Shown one piece after another: positions 1 through 4,508 of a stretch of 22,373 nucleotides of DNA; position 1 is the first letter of the stretch, and each line of letters begins with the position of its first letter. Location of the stretch: IMG/VR virus record IMGVR_UViG_3300010296_000104, positions 1 to 22,373 of that record; one strand, written 5' to 3'. Under the pieces are notes generated by a model. That model was not told the DNA's origin, did not search any database, and was given only the letters and a program-made list of their open reading frames with translations. A program made the position numbers and the translations under genes. Origin of the DNA: a virus.

Positions 1-213
1 CGAAAACATAGACTTAATAGAGGAGTTACAAGAGATATGAATGCAGCCGCTGGAACTTTAGTAAATACTAAAGATGCTTACAGCGTTGGTGGCATGAGAT
101 ACGGTGCATCACCTAAAGCTATCGGACCAAGATTTGGTAAGACTCTTAATCCAAAAGGTGCTAGATTTAGCAAAAAAGGTGCAGGCAGAATATTACCAAG
201 AAGAGGTAGATAA
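1..213 (+). CDS. C-terminal part of a small basic phage protein (5' end outside window)
   Basis: An open frame runs in from the left edge with no stop and ends at TAA 211-213, giving 70 residues. The visible part is strongly basic and rich in Gly, Arg and Lys. It ends in PRRGR, much as the two genes further downstream end in IKRRR. There is no recognisable domain. Its stop overlaps the start codon of the next gene (TAATG), so the two are probably translationally coupled. The composition suggests a nucleic-acid-associated or minor virion protein, but that is inference only. An internal Met at codon 13 could be a start, although the open frame continues upstream of it to the edge. Confidence 0.7.
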   Translation, partial: RKHRLNRGVTRDMNAAAGTLVNTKDAYSVGGMRYGASPKAIGPRFGKTLNPKGARFSKKGAGRILPRRGR

Positions 214-461
214 TGAAAGCAGTATTAAGAGATGGTAAAATTGTACTAAAAGGCGGACATACTGATGCTGCTTCTGCTATGAACAGTTGCAAGACTATTA
301 TGTCCCATTGTCAGATGATACTTGACAATATTGATGAAAATGCACAAATGATGCCCACTTGGTGGACAAATAAATTAGCAGTTTCAGAATACGAAGTAGT
401 ACAAGCCGCTAACGCTTTAGTTAACGGATTGGACGATGATCATGGCACTGACGAAAGCTGA
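213..461 (+). CDS. hypothetical protein, 82 aa
   Basis: I do not recognise this protein. It starts at ATG 213, which overlaps the stop of the preceding gene (TAATG), so coupled translation explains the lack of a strong ribosome binding site. The product is mixed in charge and probably helical. It has two cysteines (Cys26 and Cys33), a TWW motif near residue 49 and an acidic C-terminus (DDDHGTDES). There is no signal peptide or membrane segment. Its 3' end overlaps the next gene by 20 to 26 nt in another frame. Tight packing and consistent strand support it being a real gene of the packaging-proximal operon; its function is unknown. Confidence 0.65.
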   Translation: MKAVLRDGKIVLKGGHTDAASAMNSCKTIMSHCQMILDNIDENAQMMPTWWTNKLAVSEYEVVQAANALVNGLDDDHGTDES

Positions 462-783
462 GGCAAGTAGATTAAAACGAGCTGGTTTAACAAGATTAAA
501 TAAACCCAAGTTTACACCAAAACATAAAACAAAGAAAGCAGTTGTAGCAACACGAGTCGGTGGTAAATTAAAAATCATACGATTTGGTGCACAAGGCATG
601 GGGCATAACTACAGTCCTGAAGCTCGAAAAAGTTTCAAAGCGAGACATAGAAAAAATATCGCAAGAGGTAAAACATCACCTGCTTATTGGGCAAATAAGT
701 TTCTATGGGCAGGAAAAGGTGGAAGTAAAAAACGACCACCAAAATCACAAAAATACGTTAGAGGAATTAAACGCAGGAGATAA
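442..783 (+). CDS. small basic phage protein with SFKARH...NI..GK motif
   Basis: This 113-residue, very basic protein (115 if the ATG at 436 is used) starts TKAEASRLKRAGL. It carries a conserved-looking block at about residues 65-88 (SFKARHRKNIARGK then TSPAYWANKFLW) and a short KKAVVATRVGGKLKIIRFGAQG stretch before it. I recall closely similar small proteins in marine podo- and siphophages, where they remain functionally uncharacterised. The C-terminus is IKRRR. The two possible start codons are six bases apart: ATG 442 has GGA at 431-433 in plausible position, whereas 436 has little. The last 19 bases of the gene are an exact copy of the last 19 bases of the following gene. Nucleic-acid binding is plausible from charge only. 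Confidence 0.8.
   Translation: MALTKAEASRLKRAGLTRLNKPKFTPKHKTKKAVVATRVGGKLKIIRFGAQGMGHNYSPEARKSFKARHRKNIARGKTSPAYWANKFLWAGKGGSKKRPPKSQKYVRGIKRRR
765..783 (+). repeat. 19-bp direct repeat, copy 1 (C-terminus + stop + RBS cassette)
   Basis: AATTAAACGCAGGAGATAA occurs here and again, identically, at 1049-1067. Both copies are read in the same frame to encode IKRRR and the stop, and both carry the AGGAG that serves the next gene's start codon. This copy closes the SFKARH-motif gene and supplies the ribosome binding site for the secreted protein. Confidence 0.9.
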
Positions 784-785
784 TT

Positions 786-1067
786 ATGAAAACTTATTTA
801 CTACCTCTAGTATTTGCAACACTTTTTACTTCTAGTGTTTTTGCAGATTCTGAGATGAAAAGAAAAGATATTAAAACTGTTGAAGATGTAAAAGAATATC
901 GAGCAATGGTTATTAATAAAATGACAGATAGACTTAATTCAGGTGACCTAACCGAAGAAAGAGCAATTTTGTTAGAGAAAAGAATTGCAAGATTTGAAAG
1001 CAAACCTCTACCAACTCAAGAACAAATTAATTGGAGATTGGCAAACCCAATTAAACGCAGGAGATAA
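786..1067 (+). CDS. small secreted protein with Sec signal peptide, 93 aa
   Basis: The N-terminus is a textbook type I signal peptide: MK-TY, a hydrophobic core LLPLVFATLF, then SSVFA before Asp21 (Val at -3, Ala at -1). No lipobox cysteine is present, so the product should be a soluble periplasmic or secreted protein of about 73 residues. The mature part is highly charged and predicted helical (LTEERAILLEKRIARFES) and ends in NPIKRRR. The ribosome binding site AGGAG at 775-779 lies six bases before ATG 786, inside the last codons of the upstream gene. Its place among packaging genes is unexpected. A role at the host envelope (superinfection exclusion, lysis modulation) is possible, but nothing in the sequence decides it. 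It has neither the lipoprotein nor the membrane anchor of a spanin. Confidence 0.75.
   Translation: MKTYLLPLVFATLFTSSVFADSEMKRKDIKTVEDVKEYRAMVINKMTDRLNSGDLTEERAILLEKRIARFESKPLPTQEQINWRLANPIKRRR
1049..1067 (+). repeat. 19-bp direct repeat, copy 2
   Basis: Identical to 765-783. This copy ends the secreted-protein gene (IKRRR, TAA) and its AGGAG (1059-1063) is the ribosome binding site for the probable small terminase gene. The flanking bases on both sides differ from copy 1. Confidence 0.9.
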
Positions 1068-1068
1068 A

Positions 1069-1302
1069 ATGCAAAAAGTAATTGATGGAAGAAAAGCATG
1101 GTTAGATGAAAATCAAGTTCATGCTGGAACATTTCTTTCCCAAATGTTCCACGTGGAAAGCAGAAGATTATTATCTCCTGCTGAAGAAAAGTTTAAACAT
1201 TTAGCTGCTGCGTATATTTATCTCTACGAAAAAGCACAACAAAAGGGTGTCCTTGACCAAGAGGATTTAGAGTATTTATTTGAAAACGAGACACTTCATT
1301 GA
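1069..1302 (+). CDS. probable terminase small subunit (by position), 77 aa
   Basis: A helical 77-residue protein (MQKVIDGRKAWLDENQVHAG...) lies directly upstream of the large terminase and overlaps its start. The open frame extends back to 985, but ATG 1069 is the better start: AGGAG at 1059-1063 sits five bases before it, and the extension would lie wholly inside the upstream gene. Size, acidic C-terminus (EDLEYLFENETLH) and position fit a small terminase subunit, which recognises the packaging site and hands DNA to the large subunit. I see no clear helix-turn-helix, so the assignment rests mostly on synteny. The gene contains two overlapping perfect inverted repeats (1126-1158), which could be a recognition site. 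Confidence 0.55.
   Translation: MQKVIDGRKAWLDENQVHAGTFLSQMFHVESRRLLSPAEEKFKHLAAAYIYLYEKAQQKGVLDQEDLEYLFENETLH
1126..1158 (+). promoter_or_regulatory. two overlapping perfect inverted repeats, one parS-like
   Basis: GGAACATTT (1126-1134) and AAATGTTCC (1142-1150) form a perfect 9-bp inverted repeat around a 7-nt loop. The right arm overlaps a perfect 12-bp palindrome, TTCCACGTGGAA (1147-1158). The 16 bases at 1145-1160 match the symmetric ParB-site form TGTTCCACGTGGAACA at 14 positions. The two structures share 1147-1150 and cannot both form as hairpins. The element is inside the probable small terminase gene, where packaging sites of several phages lie. Chance and coding constraint (FLSQMFHVE) are possible explanations. 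Confidence 0.4.
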
Positions 1303-2597
1303 TAACAGTTTCTAGAAAAGATATTTTACACGACTCTCTCATGGAGTTCGATGAGCGTAAGTTCATAAAGTTACCAATCGATGGCTATATGGATTTATTA
1401 GGAATATCTCCAAACAGCTCACAACATGCAATTATTAACGCAATAAACAATCCTAAATATAGGTTTGTGTGCGCAGCCGTGTCCAGAAGACAAGGCAAAA
1501 CTTATATAGCAAACATTATTGGACAACTAGTAACATTAGTACCAGGCAGTAATGTACTACTAATGTCACCTAACTACTCACTATCGCAAATCTCATTTGA
1601 TTTGCAAAGACAATTAATCAAACATTTTGATTTAGAGGTAATAAGAGATAATGCAAAAGATAAAGTTATTGAACTTTCAAACAATTCAACGATTCGTATG
1701 GGTTCCGTTAATCAAGTCGATTCAGTGGTGGGTCGATCTTACGATCTCATCATATTTGACGAAGCAGCCCTTGTTGACGGCAAGGATGCTTTCAATGTCG
1801 CGCTTAGGCCCACACTAGATAAAGAAAACTCAAAAGCACTTTTTATATCTACTCCAAGGGGTAGAAATAATTGGTTTGCTGAGTTTTGGCACAGAGGATT
1901 CTCAGACGAGTTTGGTGAGTGGTGTTCTGTTCGAGCAACTTATCATGAAAACCCACGACTCTCAGAAACTGATATAGAAGAAGCAAAAAGAACTATGTCA
2001 GAAGCAGAGTTTAATCAAGAATACTTAGCTGACTTTAATGTCTTTGAAGGACAGGTCTGGGCGTTTAATCACGAAGAATGTGTAGCAGATTTATCAGAAC
2101 TTGAAACTCACAAAATGGATATCTTTGCAGGAATGGACGTTGGATACAAAGACCCGACAGCTTTTTGTGTCTTTGGGTATGATTGGGACACAGAAAAATA
2201 TTACTTACTAGATGAGTATTTGGATTCAGAAAGAACTACAGAGCAACATGCTGTAGAGATTCGCAAACTAATTGATAAGTGGAATATAGATTATATCTAC
2301 ATTGATTCTGCAGCACAGCAAACTCGATTCGATTTTGCACAGAATTATGATATTACTACTATCAATGCAAAGAAATCAGTATTAGATGGAATAGGACAGG
2401 TAGCGGGAATAGTTGATAATGATAAATTAATTGTTCATCAATCCTGTAAAGAAGCTCTAATCAGTCTAGACCAATATCAATGGGATCCAAATCCAAACTT
2501 ATTAAAAGAAAAACCCAAACACAATTATGCATCTCACATGGCAGACGCGATTCGATACGCTTTATATTCATTCGAAACAAGTGCCACTACATTTTAA
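1299..2597 (+). CDS. terminase large subunit (ATPase-nuclease)
   Basis: This is the DNA-packaging motor that pumps DNA through the portal and cuts the concatemer. The 432 residues show the full set of motifs. A Walker A-type loop SRRQGKT is at 62-68, Walker B LIIFDEAA at 150-157 (Asp154, catalytic Glu155) and the coupling motif STP at 184-186. A C-terminal RNase H-like nuclease has acidic residues Asp280 (GMDVGYKDP), Asp336 (YIDSA) and Asp416 (HMADAIRYA). The length is normal for the family. The longest frame begins at TTG 1299, overlapping the TGA of the upstream gene. ATG 1341 (MEFDERKF) is an alternative start, and neither has a strong ribosome binding site. The HNH and portal genes follow. 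Confidence 0.97.
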   Translation: MITVSRKDILHDSLMEFDERKFIKLPIDGYMDLLGISPNSSQHAIINAINNPKYRFVCAAVSRRQGKTYIANIIGQLVTLVPGSNVLLMSPNYSLSQISFDLQRQLIKHFDLEVIRDNAKDKVIELSNNSTIRMGSVNQVDSVVGRSYDLIIFDEAALVDGKDAFNVALRPTLDKENSKALFISTPRGRNNWFAEFWHRGFSDEFGEWCSVRATYHENPRLSETDIEEAKRTMSEAEFNQEYLADFNVFEGQVWAFNHEECVADLSELETHKMDIFAGMDVGYKDPTAFCVFGYDWDTEKYYLLDEYLDSERTTEQHAVEIRKLIDKWNIDYIYIDSAAQQTRFDFAQNYDITTINAKKSVLDGIGQVAGIVDNDKLIVHQSCKEALISLDQYQWDPNPNLLKEKPKHNYASHMADAIRYALYSFETSATTF

Positions 2598-2605
2598 TTT
2601 ACCCC

Positions 2606-2626
2606 TGTCAAAAATAGTTCTTGACA
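2606..2626 (+). promoter_or_regulatory. inverted repeat overlapping the -35 box, possible operator
   Basis: TGTCAA (2606-2611) and TTGACA (2621-2626) are perfect inverse copies. Extending inward to TGTCAAAAA / TTCTTGACA gives 9-base arms with one mismatch around a 3-base centre. The right arm is the -35 hexamer itself, so a dimeric protein bound here would block RNA polymerase. No cognate repressor gene is visible in the window, so the operator role is inferred. Confidence 0.4.
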
Positions 2627-2649
2627 ACAACTCAAAATCATTGTATAAT
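2621..2649 (+). promoter_or_regulatory. sigma70-type promoter, perfect consensus
   Basis: TTGACA (2621-2626), a 17-base spacer, then TATAAT (2644-2649): both hexamers and the spacing are the bacterial housekeeping consensus. It lies in one of the few non-coding gaps, after the terminase stop. Transcription should start near 2656, leaving a leader of roughly 14 nt before the ATG of the HNH gene. It would drive the HNH, portal and capsid genes as far as the terminator at 6567. Confidence 0.85.
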
Positions 2650-2669
2650 TCTTGTATAGAAGTAGGTTT

Positions 2670-3041
2670 ATGACTTTAAAAAGAGATTTAGTTAAGTATG
2701 TTCGTGACAAAGCCAAGTCTAAGTATAAAAAAGAGGCGGAATGTTACATTTGCGGAAGTACAGAGAATCTGGACTTTCATCATTTTTACGGACTAACCGA
2801 GTTACTAGAATGGTGGATGCGAGAAAGAGGCGTCACTATTGAAACAGAGGAAGAAATACTAAGTTTAAGAGAAAAGTTCATCGAGGAAAACCGAGAACAG
2901 GTTTATGACCACGCTGTCACTTTATGTCATATGCACCACCTTAGATTGCATGGGATATACGGAAAAAGACCAAAGTTGATAACAGCAAAGAAGCAACAAA
3001 ATTGGGTGGAGATACAAAGGAAAAAATATGGCATGGTATGA
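2670..3041 (+). CDS. HNH endonuclease-like zinc protein
   Basis: The 123-residue protein has paired zinc ligands and histidines of an HNH/treble-clef nuclease: Cys25 and Cys28 (CYICG), His37-His38 (LDFHHF), and Cys86-x2-His89-His90 (LCHMHH). The basic N-terminus (MTLKRDLVKYVRDKAKSKYKK) suggests DNA contact. HNH proteins beside the terminase are known in cos-type phages to help the terminase cut, so a packaging role is more likely than homing. The frame is open back to TTG 2652, but the promoter would start transcription near 2656, so ATG 2670, with AGTAGG at 2661-2666, is the sensible start. It overlaps the portal gene by 14 nt. Confidence 0.85.
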   Translation: MTLKRDLVKYVRDKAKSKYKKEAECYICGSTENLDFHHFYGLTELLEWWMRERGVTIETEEEILSLREKFIEENREQVYDHAVTLCHMHHLRLHGIYGKRPKLITAKKQQNWVEIQRKKYGMV

Positions 3042-4239
3042 TTTTTTAGTTGGCAGACAAGCAGAGGTTGAGAAAGACAATCCTGCTCAGTATGTCATCA
3101 GTCGTGACGAAGGAATTACGATTGATAGTAGAGAAAACACTACTAATTATAGAAATGCATATGAAACATTAGAAGTTGTAAACAGAGCAGTCAACATGAT
3201 AGTGGATGACGCGGCTGAGATACCTTTTGATGTTGGACCTCAAATAGTAGGAATGAATCCTATTAAGAAAAACCTACGAAGAACACGAGTAGAGTTACTA
3301 CTAAACAGAGAGCCAAATCCATTTCAAGATGTAAGCACATTTAAAAGAAATCTTTTGATAGACTTACTGATTGATGGAAATATCTTTGTTTATTTCGATG
3401 GTGCACATCTGTACCATCTTCCAGCAGAGCATGTAACTATCTATAGTGACGAGGATACATATGTAGAAAAGTATACATATGACCATACTATAGATTACAA
3501 GCCATCAGAGATTATTCATATCAAAGAAAACAGTTTCAATTCTATTTATAGAGGAGTTCCTAGATTAAAACCAGCTTTCAGAACCATGCAATTACTTGGA
3601 AGCATGAGAAGATTTCAGGATAACTTCTTTAAAAATGGGGCAGTACCAGGATTGGTACTAAAGTCACCAAACACGCTTTCTGAGAAAATCAAAGAAAGAA
3701 TGTTACAGGCATGGGTTGCTAGATATAACCCACAGTCTGGTGGAAGAAGACCATTGTTCTTAGATGGTGGTCTTGAAGTGGAAAACTTAAGTGAAGTAAA
3801 CTTTAAGAATCTGGATTTCCAAGAAGCAATAGCTTCTAATGAGAAAACAATTCTAGAGGCGTTAGGTGTACCACCAATTTTGATGGATAGCGGTAATAAT
3901 GCAAACATTAGACCAAATCATCGATTATATTATTTAGAAACCATACTACCTATTGTTAATAAAATAGCGTATGCTTTCGAGAGATACTTCGGTTTCAAAC
4001 TTGATGAAAATGTATCAGGAATACCTGCTTTACAACCAGAGTTAAGAGACCAAGCAAGCTATTATGCTACACTTGTAAACACTGGTATTATGACACCGAA
4101 TGAAGCAAGGGAGGCATTAAGACTTGAAAGAGTACCAGGATTTGATACACCAAGAGTTCCTGCGAATATCGCAGGTTCAGCCGCAAATCCCGAAGAAGGT
4201 GGTAGGCCACAAGAGACCCCACCAAACGAGGAAAATTAA
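3028..4239 (+). CDS. portal protein, HK97-like
   Basis: The portal forms the dodecameric ring at one capsid vertex through which DNA enters and leaves, and it docks the terminase. The 403 residues are standard for the HK97-type portal family. Family features include the early ALxxVNRAVNMI-like helix (ETLEVVNRAVNMIVDDAAEIP), RTRVELLLNREPNP, LIDGNIFVYFDG, IHIKENSFNSIYRGVPRLKPA, the EALGVPPILM segment and the terminal LVNTGIMTPNEARE block. The C-terminal 25 residues are Pro/Glu/Asn-rich. AAAGGA at 3016-3021 precedes ATG 3028, within the overlap with the HNH gene. The protease-capsid gene two genes downstream fits the usual portal-protease-capsid order. Confidence 0.95.
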   Translation: MAWYDFLVGRQAEVEKDNPAQYVISRDEGITIDSRENTTNYRNAYETLEVVNRAVNMIVDDAAEIPFDVGPQIVGMNPIKKNLRRTRVELLLNREPNPFQDVSTFKRNLLIDLLIDGNIFVYFDGAHLYHLPAEHVTIYSDEDTYVEKYTYDHTIDYKPSEIIHIKENSFNSIYRGVPRLKPAFRTMQLLGSMRRFQDNFFKNGAVPGLVLKSPNTLSEKIKERMLQAWVARYNPQSGGRRPLFLDGGLEVENLSEVNFKNLDFQEAIASNEKTILEALGVPPILMDSGNNANIRPNHRLYYLETILPIVNKIAYAFERYFGFKLDENVSGIPALQPELRDQASYYATLVNTGIMTPNEAREALRLERVPGFDTPRVPANIAGSAANPEEGGRPQETPPNEEN

Positions 4240-4241
4240 AA

Positions 4242-4508
4242 ATGACAAAAGATATGATGATAAAGGCTTTATCCGATTTTATGGCGAAAGAAGGCGTTGA
4301 TACAATGGATTTAGTCACTTATAAAGGTTTCGAGAATAAAGTTCCTGTCAAAGATTATATGCTCAGAAGAGCATTTGGTTCATGGAGCAGAGTTCTTGCA
4401 GTAATGACAAAAAGATACCCTGTCAAGCTAGTAGTAAAAGAAGCACCTAAAAAAGTTGCTCCTAAAAAAGCTACTGTAAAAAAGGAAGTTAAAAATGTCA
4501 AAGACTAA
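4242..4508 (+). CDS. small protein with FGSW motif and lysine-rich tail, 88 aa
   Basis: No firm family assignment. The N-terminal 60 residues are helical and include VPVKDYMLRRAFGSWSRVLA (about residues 34-53). This resembles the short helix-turn-helix repeat with an FGSW core found beside some homing endonucleases. The C-terminus (residues 64-88) is a lysine/alanine/proline tail (EAPKKVAPKKATVKKE) like that of histone H1-type or nucleoid proteins. Together these suggest DNA binding, but that is inference. CGAGGA at 4227-4232 precedes ATG 4242. The end overlaps the protease-capsid gene by 14 nt, so the two are probably coupled. Its position between portal and protease could also suit a small head-assembly protein. 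Confidence 0.75.
   Translation: MTKDMMIKALSDFMAKEGVDTMDLVTYKGFENKVPVKDYMLRRAFGSWSRVLAVMTKRYPVKLVVKEAPKKVAPKKATVKKEVKNVKD

Noticed and set aside
322-350. TTGACA at 322-327 as a promoter
   Set aside because: No -10-like hexamer at 16-18 bases downstream, and it lies inside a gene.
985-1068. Longer form of the probable small terminase starting at 985
   Set aside because: The extension lies entirely inside the secreted-protein gene and has no ribosome binding site, whereas ATG 1069 has AGGAG five bases upstream.
2652-2669. TTG 2652 as start of the HNH gene
   Set aside because: It lies upstream of the expected transcription start near 2656; ATG 2670 is better placed.
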